Of a stretch of 64,000 nt of DNA, positions 11,221 to 23,150 are shown in pieces; positions within the stretch are counted from its first letter, which is position 1; every line of letters begins with the position of its first letter. The notes beneath the pieces are model-generated. The model saw only the letters and a program-made list of their open reading frames with translations. It was not told where the DNA came from and did not search any database. This DNA comes from Thunnus maccoyii. Taxonomy: Eukaryota; Chordata; Actinopteri; Scombriformes; Scombridae. Made by a program: the position numbers and the translations under genes. Location of the stretch: the NCBI RefSeq assembly GCF_910596095.1, contig NC_056552.1, positions 15,573,111 to 15,637,110 on the forward strand, written 5' to 3'.

Positions 11221-14200
11221 TCACATTCCCAAGGCACTCAGGATGTTTGCCTGAAAAGAGAAAAAGAAGAAAAACAAAGAAATGTAAATTAACACTGAAT
11301 GAAATCAAGCTCCAACAACATCTAACATGCTGATGTTTAGTAGTTATGTTTACCGTGTTCCCCATCTTAGTTTAGCACACTGATATTTGCTGATTAGCTA
11401 AAGACAAAGTACAGTTGAGGATGACGGAAATGTTTTAGATTTCAAGGTGTTTTGTCATAAACTTAAGAACTGGACAAACTGAAATTTTGACCTGATGGTG
11501 GCGCTACAAGAAAAAAAAATACAATTCATCTGAAGTTGGACATGAACGGCTGTGCAAAACTGAATGACAGTTAAGACGTTTCACTCAAAAACAAAAACAA
11601 CTCATGGTGACGCTAGATGACCAAATTCATTGGGATCAACTAAATATATTGTGGATGTCATGAATGTCTGTACAAAACTCTGCTTCACTCCATCCAATTG
11701 TTGAGAAATTGTAATTTTACTGAGGATTTACCTTCATGAATGTGGAAAATCTCTTTTCTGTCATCCCCTCAACTTTAATCAGATCTTCCACCTGCAAAAC
11801 AACAAATCATGAAGTCAACACAAACATGTCTGGTGTTTTTAATGGTTGAGTTAAACAATAAAACTAGGTGTAGGTTATTTTATTTCCTCTACTGACCTTT
11901 GTGAAGTCGCCATGGATCTCCCTCCAGCCCAGGATGAGTTTGGCCTTCTTGACGCCGATCTGCTGCAGGCCTTTCAGGTCTTTGAGGGATCCGGTATTGA
12001 GGATCTGCAGGATCTTCTGCCTGGACTGCTCCAGCACCGATGTGTCAAGCTGGGACTCCCAACCATTCTGCATCTTGTTCTCTTTACCATCCGGAGGCTG
12101 AGAGAGAGAAAATAAATAAACAGTGGAGCTGAAATGATTATTCGATGCAAATAAAATCAATGTGTTTTGATAGTTGATTTATGATTTGAGTAAATTTTCA
12201 AGCAAATTATTTTCTGTTTCCTGCTTCAATGTGACAGTTTTCTGCTTTTCTGTGTCTAATATGAAAATAATTTTGGACTGTTGTTTGAAGACGTGACTTT
12301 GAATTAATGGATATTGTCATGTTTGTGCATTTTCATAATTTTCTAACATTTTATATACAAACAACATTAATAACTGAAATTAATAATAAAATGTGATCAC
12401 TAGTTGCAGCCCCAAAATATAGTGTGAAGTTATTTTTTTACAATATTGACAATAAAGTATATATTTTACAGTCATAGTGGCTGACAAACGTTTTACCAGT
12501 GTTTAAAGGAGGTTAATTTTGACCCTACAAATTTGAGGTCCTGCAGTTTGTCAAGTCAAAAAAAACCAAATTGAAGCTAATGTGCTACGTCAGCTCGTAT
12601 CTTGCAATTCTGCAGATGTGTCACGCTCAGCAGAGCATGGTCGAGACTCTGATGCTGACCTCAACCTGGTCTGAAAGCCTCTTCTCCTTCTTCTTGACGC
12701 ACACGGACTGTTTTTTGACGACTGCAAGCTGCTGGGACACTGATGGGGAGAAAGAAAACACATTGAATTATTGTTTAACTCATTTAATTCTACAAAGAAC
12801 ACTCAGTTAACAAGGCACATATTCCCACTGGTGGACGACGACACTACAATTTTGCTCTAAAATGGTCACCAGTCTGTATTTTGTTTGGGATGCAGCAGTA
12901 TAGTGTTGTTTTAACGGCCGAAGGCATGACGCAGGTATCAAGGAAATCTATCAGGCTCACTTTCCAAGCTGCTGAAGGACGTAAAAATAATTCCTCCTCA
13001 TCATCATTCGATACATTTTCTGGCTCCTGTATTGTAGACTGAGCTCTTATATCACATTGCAGCTCATCAATATCTCCAGTGATTCAACATGACAGAATTA
13101 GTGAGTGAGTACTCTTTAGGGAAGCGTGAACAACAAATTACACACACACAAAAAAGCCAAGGTCATTCTTTCACATAGTATTTCAAAGACTCTTTAACAG
13201 TTAAATAGTGACATTCCAACCCTGCACTCATTTTTGTGTATAACCTAAATTTATCACTGTGGGAATCTTTGGGAATCTCACGATTTGATTCAGAATCGGT
13301 TCTCGGTGGTGGGGGGCTGTTTTCAGTCTCTTGTTCGAGTATACTGTGCACCAAATCATTCACTGGTGTCTTTAGTCCACTGAAATACAACATGAAACAT
13401 AACTGGTAGGTAAGATAAATGATCCGCAACCATTTCCTTTTAAAAAAAAAAAAAGTTAACCGCATTAATTAATGAATTATGTGAAAACATCTTATAGTCT
13501 CCTGCCTGTATGAGAATAACAAAATAAGCGTGAGGTGGAGTGCTCCTCTGTGTTATTAACGTCATGTTTCCAGCGGTGGAGAGCAGCCTCTCTGCTGCAC
13601 TGTAAGCTCTGGGGAAAGCCATCGTTGTCCAAGTCACTGAACAGGCGCAGGATGTTTGGGTTTGTGGTGAAACAGACTGAGCACAGAGTTATTTTCTTCA
13701 CCTCAGAGTTGATTAAAGTTGTTTATTGCTGCAGTGTGTGTTGGTCAATCTGGCTTGTTTGTTACTGCTGGAGTTTGCTGCTCTGCTCAGCTAACATTAA
13801 TCTCTGAGTGACGGCGTAGAAAGTTCACAATATACTTCATGTTCGTCTTGCAAGGGTAATTATTTAGTCATTACATCTAAAAATGCTTACAGCCGCTGCC
13901 TTTTGTGAAGAGCTGCGCTGCCCCTCGCAGTTGAGTTTCACCTTTTCATTCCGTCAACATCACGTTATTAACTAACATTTAGAAAATCGATTTGACATTT
14001 GTGAATCGATGTAGAATCATCCACGTCCGCATTGGGATGAAGCTTAGAATCAATTTATTTCCCCACCCCTGTAAATTTGTGCTATTAATGTAATATGTGT
14101 ACTTTCAAACTGACCCTGGAGGGGTTGGACCACAGCCTGCTGCTTGTTGGCTTTTGAGGCAGTCGACGACCCTCTTTCCAGAGGAGCCATCTTCTTCTTG

Positions 14201-17200
14201 AAGCTGGGCTCTTGACTGGTACTGGACTTTTCTCCTGCAAGCCGACTCAGTAGCTTGGTCTTGCTCTCAAACTCCCTCTGCTTCTCTTTGAGCTCCTGTG
14301 GAGAAAAAAAAAAAAAGTGTGAAGGTTGGCTATCAAATATTCATGAAGAAGATAAGTTGATCGATCAGTATAAAGATCTGATAGTATCAGTGTCTGGAGA
14401 ACCACGTAGACATAAACTATGACAGACAGGAGAGACAGATGGTTGGACCAGGTGCACATTTCAATGATCAAGACCTAAATTATGTAGTAAAGCTGTAACG
14501 ACTGATCAACGTTATTAAAAAAACGGTAACTATTAATAACAATTTTGATAATTCAATAATCATTTGTCACTTTTTTGAGCAAATATGCCAAAAAAGCAGC
14601 ATTTAGCTTCTCAAATGTGATGATTTATTGCTTTTCTTTGTCATACATTATTGTAAACTGAATATCTTTGGGTTTTGAACTGTTGTTCAGATAAAATGTG
14701 ACATTACCAAATGTAACAGGCAAGACTACTTTCTAACATTTTATAGACAAAACAATTAATCGAGAAAATAATTGTTTGATTACCTGAGAATGAAAATAAG
14801 TGTTTGTTGCAGTCTATTATGCAGGGTTACGTTTTTCCCCTAAATGCTCCCATCAATCACTGAGATGAACAAACAAACTGATGTAGGTGTGTGTTTTCAC
14901 CTGGATCTCCTTGCGATATTGGGCCACATCTTTCAGCATGTTGACTCTATCTTTGTCCTTGCAGCTCATCATCTGTTTCTCCAGAGCTATTAGTCTGTCC
15001 ATCACTGACGGTTCTGAAAGACTGAAGGAGACAAACAAGAAGAACAGATCAAGAAACAGTAATGGGGGTAGTTTATTCATTTAGTGTGGTAGCTTTGAGC
15101 AGATGTAAAGGTATTTTCTTCACAATCAAACATCACAGTTCCAACATTTGATTAGCCAGATGATTCATCAATAAGTCTGTGTGTTTGTGTGGTCTTTAAC
15201 CTGTGAGGTGAGGAACCATATTGTTCTGTTTTCTTGTCCTCTTTCTGTCTCTTCTTCTGTGGCTCAGTGCCAGAACCCCCTGCCTCGTGGTCCTCTCTGG
15301 CCCGCTTCACTGGAGATGAAGGCAGAAGGGAAATTAGCAGTTTGGTATTCAGTGCACTCGAGCAACAGTGTTTGTGAGCTTCTCTAGTGTGCAAAGCAAT
15401 TCCGATGAAGATGGCACAGCATCAGTCAGGGCTGCATGCAATGCCTGAATTAATTCCAAAGGAAGAGCAAAATCTAACCATCAGGAATGTATTTCAGACA
15501 ATGAATCAAAACAACAAATGTCAGAGGTGTTAGAAACTAAAAAAACATAAAAGATTACACCCAGCATGCACAGAGACAGCTGGCCGTTTAGTCCTAGTCA
15601 TCATGCTCTGGGATGTGATATGGGTGCCCCCTACTGGCCTTGGATCAAATTCTCTGCCTATTATGTTTTTTCTATGCTTGTAAACCCTCTGAATGAAATA
15701 GTGAGTTTTTCCTCACTCACTTTCAAAAAAGGAATGAATATCTGTAAATAAAAGTCTGATATATTCCTAACTGTAGATCTTACTGCACACTGACTCACCT
15801 GGCAGCACAGCCACAGTTTCTCGGGTGAAGGGCTTGTTCACAATCAGCTTGGATTTGGCGGCAAAGTTCAGTGCAGTAAATGTATCAAAATAGTACTTGT
15901 ACTCTGGCGCAATATTGGTGATCATGACGGAGTGTGCGGAGCCACCCAGAGAGTCCTGTAGCAGCCGTGTGAGTTTACTGTCTCTGTACGGCACACGGAT
16001 GGCTGTGCCAGAGTTAAGAGAGTCCACCACTTTGCTGAGAGTAAAGAGAGACAGGTTGATGGCGCCGCTTTCCTTCAGGCGGATGCCCTGGTTGCCAGTG
16101 CGGCGGTTGTCCTCAGACCCGGCCAGGTCCACCAAGTACAGCTTGCCAATCTGTTGTCGGTGGGGCAGAGCTTGCCGAGTCCGCACAACCTAGATCATGA
16201 AAAAGGTCAAGATTTGAAGACGGGCAACGACACAGAGGTCAGACAGGAAACACAGAGGAGGGAGGACAAAAGAGAAATATCAAATGTTAAAATTCTCTGG
16301 TTCCAACTTCTTAAAAGTGATTCTTTTCTGGTTTCTTTAGTCTTTCATGACAGTAAACTGAATTTGTTTGGGTTGTAGACTGTTGGTCCGGAAAAAACAA
16401 AAACCTTTAGGATGCATCAATTGACATTTTTCACAATTTCTATCATTTTATAGACCGAAAAACTAATTGATTAATTAGTAAAACTGACAGATGAATTGAT
16501 AATGAAAATAATTGTTAGTTGCAGCCTTAGTAAGAATGTAGAAATAGGATGACAGACATCAGTTTGTATCTCTCCCAGAGAAGTCCCAGAAAGCCCAGAT
16601 GTTGCTAGTGGGAGTGTTGCGAGAGAGAATTGATTTTAGCACCAGCTACCAAATCCTGACCTACTGCTCGGAGGCCACGACCTGTTTAAGATGCTGTTCA
16701 ACCATCCAGTGGCTATGCATGCACAGACTAGCTCAATGAAACGAAAAAATAAAATATATAAATGAAGAAAAAGAACACTCCATTCCCAAGTTGTTTAGAT
16801 TACATATCAAACCTTGATGAGGAGGATAGCATGGCTGCGGCTGGAGCGCTGGTTCAGTTTGGTCGAGGCTGTAGTACGATTGAGACTAGCGGGGACAAAG
16901 TGTTTGTCAAAGTCGGAGAAGGAGGAGATTGTTGTGTGAGTGAGGCCAGGGATAAGGATGTTTTTGTCCTTGTCCTCTCGGATTGGTAGATCATGGGAGC
17001 TCGGCGATAAAAGATCTAGAACCTGGGTGAGATAAAGAAAGACGACAATGATGGATTGCACAATGTCTGTCAATCATAACATAACATTTTATCACATATC
17101 GAAAGATGCTGAAGACACTGAAAATGCATAATAGCTCTTGAAACCTACAGTATTACTACCATAATAGGACCTGCAACAATCAAGGCAGTATAGAGTTGGA

Positions 17201-19383
17201 TGGAAAAGGTAGTTTTTTTTAAAAAAGGTGAAAAGAAGTTTAGGGACATAGGAGGAGGCCAAAGTTATGAGAAAGATTTTAATTAAATTGAGAAGAATGG
17301 ATGTTTTCTCAGAACTGAGTGATATGGTCTCAAGCGCAGACGCTGAGGAGCTCTGTGTGTACTGAAGATTTTCATTCGCCTGTATAAATGATTTGAGAAC
17401 TGAAAAGGGAAAGGTTCAGTGGAGACCGGTTTTACCCATATTGTTTATATACAGTACGTATGTTTTAAAGTGCTTATTTTAAACATTAACTAGAACGAGA
17501 CAGGAGCTAAAACTGCCCGTTAGAGACAGAGGTTGAACTGAGGGGCTGAATAAAAAAGGGCCAGTATAAGATAAGTAAGGAGTTTTTTGAACTGTGAATC
17601 AAGCAAAGCTACTCTAGTGGAGTCCCAGAATAAAAATATAGAGCTAGCCTTTAGCTCCCCTTTAACTGAACAGGAAATGTCACATTTTATACAGACAAGA
17701 CGCTTATATATGCTGCAGAGATGTGTCAACAATTACAAATGTAAGCCTTTTTTCTAGCCGTGATACGAATGCCAAAAAGCCAAGTTAGATAGAAAGCATT
17801 AAACTACTGGGTCACACTACTGTAATAGCCAACAAATCATACCTTCTCATTGTAAATTTCCAAATAAGACATGCCAATGCTGTAGTCCCATCCCTCCTCC
17901 TCATCCTTAGCTCTGACTAGATTGAAGACCTCACGAACGGCTCGAGGGATCACGCCTGGCTCCTCTGAACTGCCCAACATGGTGTGGGTCTTACCTGTGA
18001 AAGACGGTGTGGCGATTTAGCAGGGGAAAAAAAATATACATTTGGGGATCAGAGCAATTTATATACAAATTGGAGTGATCTCCGGAGTGTCTGATGATTT
18101 CAAAATATTAAACTGAATCTAGAGAATGCAATTTCAGAAGAAATTATGTGTGATTGCTGAAAGCTGAATCATATTGAAATTCTACCAAGATAAGCGTTGC
18201 CTGCAGGTGGGATGAAATCTACAACCTAGTGTCTGAGATGGCAGTGCTCAGCCTGAGCTAACATGGCTGACAGTTAAACATGAGCAAGATCTGATTCATA
18301 TTCATAGACTTAACTGCACAAAAAAATAAGGGTTGCAGCTCTGACAAGCATGATGGTGAATAATAAGCATATCAACCAACTTCGTTCATAACAGCAGTCT
18401 TGTGCTACCCTGAACAGTGATCGATCTCAGGTCATCGTAATCAAACGGGGACACTGACCATGACAACAGTGTTTATCCACTGAGCCAACAGGGATCTCTG
18501 CAACATGCAGCATAAGTTCACATTTTGGTGAAGAGAAAGTGATTTTCCTAAAACAAAAAGCTTCTAGTCCAGAGATTTGGACATTATTAGTGGCAGCAGG
18601 ACTAGTTGAGAATGAGGCTGTATAATATGTGTACACAGTGTTTCAGCAACCACAATAAATCCCTCTGTTAATATAGTCATTTACATGATTGGGAGAAATG
18701 TTTAAGACAGGATGTCATAATTACCATATTTAATATGCAACCAAATAAACAAAATATTGCTGCAACATACCAGCTCCTGTTGGTCCGTAGGCGAAGACAC
18801 TAGCATTTTGTCCATTCAGTATGTGCGGTAAAATAGGCTTCACTGATGAGAGGAAAACCTCTTGCTGTGTTGTTTGCTCACCATGAAAAACGTCGAAACT
18901 GAAATAACATCGACAGCATTATTAGAAATTAAGTGAAGTCAATTGTATTTGTAAAGCCCTATAACTCAAATCACAAATTTGCAATTTCTAATATGGAAAA
19001 ACTAAAAAACCCTTTAACAGGGGAAAAAATGGAAGAAACCAGGAAACCAGGAAGAGCAGTAGAGGAGGTATCCCTGTCCCAGGACGGACAGACATGCTAT
19101 AGATGTAATGTGTACATAACTGCTGGACAATTATTAAAATATATTGCTGAACTTTAAGAAATGAGTAACGGTTTAGTTATACTGATGACACTGACTGGTA
19201 TTTCACTGTTTCTGTAGCATTCCTCCAGTTGATTATCTCCAGGTTCTGGGAGTCCAGGCCTCTCACACACGGGCCCTCGCCTTTCTCATCTTGTTTGCCC
19301 ATGTAGGGTCGTAGACGAACAGCTACCCGAACCCTGGATGTCTTCTTGCTCCCTCCGTCTGGTACCGCTACTCGCTGAGCCAT
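11221..19383 (-). CDS. kif22: Kinesin family member 22 (KIF22/Kid), chromokinesin
   Basis: Twelve coding exons on the minus strand: 19,383-19,196; 18,898-18,771; 17,994-17,843; 17,022-16,813; 16,189-15,799; 15,309-15,201; 15,021-14,901; 14,295-14,115; 12,739-12,666; 12,097-11,897; 11,791-11,732; 11,250-11,221. All phases agree and give 614 aa (human 665). KIF22 is a kinesin-10 motor that binds chromosome arms and drives the polar ejection force in mitosis. The motor domain has the P-loop GPTGAGKT (101-108), switch I NQRSSRSH (213-220), switch II DLAGSE (247-252) and [18 protein letters not shown]. The Pro-Arg pair mutated in human skeletal dysplasia is present (GVIPR, 119-123). A basic nuclear-signal-like stretch follows at KKRQKEDKK, then a short coiled coil, and a C-terminal helix-hairpin-helix DNA-binding region ([20 protein letters not shown]). 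A non-coding first exon ends at about 19,709 and splices to about 19,408, so the start is [10 protein letters not shown]. The donor of the 12,739-12,666 exon has an alternative nine bases further on. Confidence 0.96.
12126..12411 (-). repeat. Inverted-end ~300-bp repeat, copy B
   Basis: A diverged copy in a kif22 intron, immediately after the acceptor side of the 12,097-11,897 exon. It ends with ctagttgcagccc, the reverse-complement form of the family's gctgcaacta end. Family landmarks include tctaacattttatatacaaa and a ttttggactgttgtttga phrase. No reading frame. Confidence 0.6.
13160..14070. mobile_element. Probable non-autonomous DNA transposon remnant in kif22 intron
   Basis: The right end reads atcgatgtagaatcatccac through to ccccacccct. 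The left part holds cacgatttgattcagaatcg. Both resemble fish repeats built around aatcgattc motifs that I associate with hAT-type non-autonomous elements. No transposase reading frame is recognisable, and terminal inverted repeats were not matched base by base. The boundaries are approximate and the family call is tentative. Confidence 0.4.
14491..14816 (-). repeat. Inverted-end ~300-bp repeat, copy C
   Basis: A reverse-oriented copy in a kif22 intron. It runs from agctgtaacgactgatcaac through cttctcaaatgtgatgattt and aaactgaatatctttgggtt to a tgtttgttgcagtct end. It shares order and spacing of landmarks with copies D and F. Confidence 0.7.
16300..16527 (-). repeat. Inverted-end ~300-bp repeat, copy D (partial)
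   Basis: A reverse-oriented partial copy in the kif22 intron above the 16,189-15,799 exon. It keeps aaactgaatttgtttgggtt, tctatcattttatagacc and the terminal aataattgttagttgcagcc, and lacks the other end of the family. Confidence 0.7.
18931..19125 (-). repeat. Teleost SINE/LINE-tail repeat, copy 1
   Basis: Reverse-oriented copy of a fish repeat with a recognisable tail: ttgtatttgtaaagcccta and aatcacaaatttgcaattt, then further in gtccCAGGACGGACAGACAT. Two further members lie at about 47,273 and 59,745 in the opposite orientation. It sits in the first coding intron of kif22. The repeat probably derives from a non-LTR retrotransposon 3' end; the exact family is unknown to me. Confidence 0.65.
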
Positions 19384-19799
19384 CTTTGAGCTCTTAACAG
19401 GAAAAGGCCTGGATAACAACATGAGCCAAGTTAGCCACGTATACACTGTTTTTCTTTTGTGAAAAGGCAGATTTAATATACATACTCATAACAAAGTCGT
19501 TTAAGTTTCAATAAAATTGTGATTTCCTTCGAACAAAGCATTGTAATAATAGCCAAACCTATATATTAACGGTTGTTTCAGTCGACTGATAGCAATCGAG
19601 CAAACGGTAACGTTAACGTTACTTCTGCTTCTTAAAAAACAGCCAAGTTAAAGTTGGTTACTCCTTTACCGAGGTTATGATACAATATTTCGTTATCGCT
19701 TAACTTACCTTTATATATGTGGTCTCCTGCAAAATAAACCTTTGTTATTCCCTAATTATTACTTTTAGCGACATTGCGGAGGTAGTCTTTTAACAATGG

Positions 19800-19880
19800 C
19801 GGACAGACCGTATTTCTAACCGATACACTTTTTCAAATAGTAGCGCTGCAACCGGAAACGACCATCCACCAATCACAACA
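19800..19880 (-). promoter_or_regulatory. kif22: kif22 promoter with CCAAT, CDE-like and CHR-like sites
   Basis: Read on the minus strand, a CHR-like TTTGAA (19,837-19,832) is preceded, after four bases, by a GCGCT that could act as a CDE. A CCAAT box (plus strand 19,869-19,873) lies about 32 bp further upstream. An ETS-type CCGGAA lies between them (19,852-19,857). CCAAT boxes some 30 bp from a CHR are the known arrangement in late cell-cycle promoters repressed by the DREAM complex, which fits a mitotic kinesin. An unspliced first exon follows, with its donor at about 19,709. The function is inferred. Confidence 0.65.
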
Positions 19881-20081
19881 CGCACAGAAACTGGCGCCTA
19901 ATTAACGTGTAGCCGCGTCTTTATTTAAAATATTTAGGCTACTCATTAATCGAATATAATAGTCAGTGTCATGGTGTATTCACATTTTTGTACAGTTTTT
20001 ATAAAGTAAATCATTACGTGAATAATGAAGCAAAGACTGTATTAAAATCCCGCCCAGTCAGTCCTGTACGCAATATTTTAT

Positions 20082-20259
20082 TTTTCTAGGATGGTGAAGT
20101 CAAGACCCGCCCTACTATGCCTCTGATTTGCTTACCCTGCTAACCCTAACCAATCCCGCTCCTCGTGCCTAAATCTAACCAACCCAACCAACGAAGACAA
20201 TGAGTGCTAGCCAATCAGAGGCAGAGTGGGCGGGTTATGACGTCGCCTTCCTAGGAAAA
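20082..20259. mobile_element. Palindromic MITE-like insert in the kif22/pagr1 promoter interval
   Basis: Two inverted arms of about 50 bp enclose a roughly 75-bp loop. The left arm starts ctaggatggtgaagtcaaga and ends near 20,133; the right arm runs from about 20,205 to the closing ctaggaaa. Both arms carry versions of a GC box, of cctctgatt (the inverted CCAAT flank), and of the terminal ctagg. The right arm supplies a CCAAT (20,211-20,215), GGGCGGG (20,228-20,234) and a CRE-like TGACGTC (20,238-20,244). There is no reading frame. It looks like a small non-autonomous DNA element; its family is unknown to me. Confidence 0.7.
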
Positions 20260-20590
20260 AAAGGCGCCCGTACACGCCGCGCAGGAAGTCGTGCCGAACG
20301 TAGATCTGTACTCGTCATGATGACAATGCTGTCCGTTAGCGGCGCCGTCGATGGATTATCCACATGCTGTTTAAATCAGCGGAAATGCAAAAGCGTAACA
20401 GACCCGAGCAGATCGTCACACAGTGCGTTGAGTCCAAAATGGCGCTATGTTTACGTCTCTGCATTACCGTTTATTATCTCTAGCAAGCCTCATGGAGAGT
20501 TTTGGTGATTTTATTCACCGGGGAAGATAATTTGGGCTAACATTTAGCTACAACAACACTAAATCATAGTGTGGATAAACCGGACATTCG
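20260..20590 (+). promoter_or_regulatory. pagr1: Probable pagr1 promoter / first non-coding exon
   Basis: CpG-rich DNA between the divergent kif22 and pagr1 genes. It includes a YY1-like AAAATGGCGC (about 20,436-20,445), typical of a position near the start of housekeeping genes. A donor-like attcg|gtaatg lies near 20,588, and an acceptor-like ttgagcag at 20,858 opens the exon that contains the start codon. A spliced 5' UTR is therefore likely. The exact exon is not proven. Confidence 0.5.
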
Positions 20591-20886
20591 GTAATGACAA
20601 TTTACTTACGCGCATTAATTGTAATTTGCTGTTTAGAAAAAGCTGACGGTTAGGCCTGATGTTAGCCAGCCAGTTTGGTCAAATAAGGATAATATTACGC
20701 TTCATTCATGTTGTCTGCTCATCAATATAGTTCAGCGAAGTTGACAATTAGTTAGGCTACCTGTTAAACGTTATAGGTATGGGGTTAGTTTTGACTATCT
20801 CTCACAATGACCTCTTAAGTGGTTTTAGTTCTTCATAAATGATGTTTGTCTTGAGCAGATCTGTTGCAATAAACGCAGAAGGAAGG

Positions 20887-22933
20887 ATGCAGGCTGAGGC
20901 CACTGACTCGTCGCTGAGAGAGGGCATAGAGGCTCTGGGTGTGAAGGACACAGAAAAACCTGCCGCAGGAAAAGAGGAAGAGGGCACCACAGAGCAACAG
21001 GACACTGAAATGACAGCTGCAACAGAGGAGGACTCAGCAACCAAGGAAGAGAAAGGTAACTCCATAAAGATGCATACATAGAAAGAAAATAACTTTCTAA
21101 TAGAATACCCAGAGATTAAAAACAGGGCACAACTAATGATGAAAATGATCCGTTCAGATCTTTATTGTCTCTCAAGAGGATTGTTTTTGCAGCAAGGAAG
21201 CACAAGTATAGAAATATAGAAAAGTAAATGCAAAATAAGACAACTGAAGAAGTGAAGAGTGCTAGTACTATATACAACACAGTACACAACAAAAGGTGTA
21301 TCTGATAAAAGCCTGAACAACAGCAACAGTAACAGGGATTGAATAGGTATTTTATGGTTTATTTAAATTGAAATCACTTACCGCAAATGGGATATGTGAA
21401 AACTGGAACCTGTTGCACCTAATTTTCCTGTATCTCTGACCAGATGGGAGGATGTCACATTCCTTACAGAGAGGATGGTCTGGATTAGCTGTGATGGATT
21501 TAGTTTTCCATATGATCTTTCTGTTAAAAATCTTAGGCTGCTGCTCGCTACCTTGAAAATGTTGCCCAGTCATACATTTCAATTCAACAGTACAAAAGCT
21601 TTGTCAGTGTAAAGCAGTATTACTTAGTATTTGATGCAGCCCTCCTTATAATTATAATAGTATGCAATTCTGTTGGTAGACTAGTGTTTATCAGGTAATC
21701 CTTCAGTGAAATCTTTCTGGTTGTTTGTTTTCCCTCATCAATAGCTTAAATAATTTCCCCAAGTTGTTTAAGACTTTCACCCAGTACTTGATCTGTATAG
21801 AGTTGTGTATATATATACACAGTATACTTAGTACACGCAGTATCATGTAATACTGGAGTGTTATTATTCTGTATAATGCATTATAACATAAGTTTGTTCT
21901 TTTATTCCTTCTATTAATCTTCCTATCAGTCAACAGCTTTTGTTAAACTGACTTCCTACATCTTTTTTCTGCCTTTTCAGATGGAGAGACAGATGCAGTG
22001 GAAGGAGACGTAAACAAGGAGGAACCTAAGGCTGATGCGGTGGTCGACGGTGAGGAGGGAAAGCAGGCAGCGGAAGTTGACGGTGAATGGGAGCTGGCGT
22101 ACAGTGACGAGGAAATGGAGGACCCCAAAAACTGGATGCCTCCTCCTGCTGAGATCAAAAGACTCTATGAGCTCCTTGCTAAAGGGGAGATGCTGGAATT
22201 GAACTTTGTGCCCCTTCGTAGGAGGCCGCCTACCCCTGAACATACCCCCTCACCCGAAAGAGATGATGAGGAAGATGAGGCAGAGGAAAGGGAGAGGAAA
22301 GAGAGGGAGCGCAAGTCAGTCATTACATCTCTAAGATTTTGGTTGTGTTCTTGTACTGGATATAGAAAGGAAATGCCTTATTGTTGTTTTTTTTTTTTTT
22401 GCAGGCCTCCAACTCCAACTGAGTTTGACTTTGATGAGGAGCAAATGCAAGCCACTCCAAAAAATGCCTTCATCAACAGACGCAGAACACCAGGTGTGGA
22501 GAGCAACAACCACTGAGACTCGAGTTTTAAAATTTGCTGACACACTTTACGAGCTAAATTAAATGTAGTGTGTTCTGTCTCTTAGCTCCTCACTGTTGGG
22601 TTTTATTATCGTCTGAAAGCAAAGAAAAAGTGATGGTGTGATGGTTTCTGTGTAATGAGTTTTCCCCTCTCTCTCTCTATCTCTCTCTCTCTCGCAGGAT
22701 CCTCAGCTCGCTCCTCTGTCAAACGGGAAGCCCGGCTGGACAAAGTACTCTCGGACATGAAGCGCCACCGCAAAATTGAGGAGCACATCCTGCGCACGGG
22801 GCGAGATCTCTTCAAGACGGAGAAGAAGCTGGAGGAGGCCCTGTCTCCTAACAGTCAGAAGGAGCGGGAGAAGGAGAGGGAACGAGACAGCAACCCCAAC
22901 ACTATCTTCTCCCCGAGACAGAGGAGATACTGA
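20887..22933 (+). CDS. pagr1: PAXIP1-associated glutamate-rich protein 1 (PAGR1/PA1)
   Basis: Four coding exons: 20,887-21,055; 21,981-22,314; 22,405-22,493; 22,698-22,933. Phases agree and give 275 aa (human 254). PAGR1 pairs with PAXIP1/PTIP in the KMT2C/KMT2D H3K4 methyltransferase complexes and is also linked to DNA-damage responses and nuclear receptor coactivation. The N-terminus is acidic and weakly conserved. The conserved core holds [36 protein letters not shown] and [10 protein letters not shown]. It ends with [40 protein letters not shown] and a C-terminal SPRQRRY, all close to the human protein. The start is taken at [10 protein letters not shown] because upstream in-frame codons are not PAGR1-like; an upstream ATG at 20,839 is possible if transcription includes it. 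A poly(A) signal lies at 23,059-23,064. Confidence 0.95.
21150..21600 (-). mobile_element. LINE fragment: ORF2 C-terminus and 3' tail
   Basis: In pagr1 intron 1, on the minus strand, a 76-codon open stretch (21,582-21,352) encodes [20 protein letters not shown] followed by [10 protein letters not shown] and a hydrophobic-basic end. The HPL-x-LPSGxRYR pattern is the usual C-terminal tail of reverse transcriptases from fish non-LTR elements of the Rex/CR1/L2 group. A non-coding tail follows to about 21,150. Only the 3' end is present, as expected for 5'-truncated LINE copies. The exact clade is not resolved. Confidence 0.6.
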
Positions 22934-23058
22934 AGTATTAAGAGATGAGGACTTGCCCAGAGGCAAATAAGGCCAAGAGCTTTCCGAGGCTTTCTCAAAA
23001 CTTGAATTTTTTATGTAACGAGTTTTGTATGTTTTCTATGTGTGTTTTGTATAACGGC

Positions 23059-23064
23059 AATAAA
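23059..23064 (+). terminator. pagr1: pagr1 poly(A) signal
   Basis: AATAAA about 130 bp after the pagr1 stop codon, followed within 25-35 bp by a T-rich stretch. This gives a short 3' UTR of roughly 150 bp. Confidence 0.8.
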
Positions 23065-23150
23065 CATTTTAACCCTGGAGAACTTGATTTTTTTTGCTAT
23101 TAGTGTGCAATAAGAGTGTGCAATATGGATGAATCCTCTGCTACAGTTTA

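Noticed and set aside
13535-13807. 90-codon plus-strand frame in a kif22 intron
   Set aside because: Lies in a probable DNA transposon remnant and has no known domain.
19384-19446. Upstream in-frame Met ([10 protein letters not shown]...) as kif22 start
   Set aside because: An acceptor at about 19,409 and a donor at 19,709 indicate a spliced 5' UTR, so most of this extension is intron. The [10 protein letters not shown] start fits the family.
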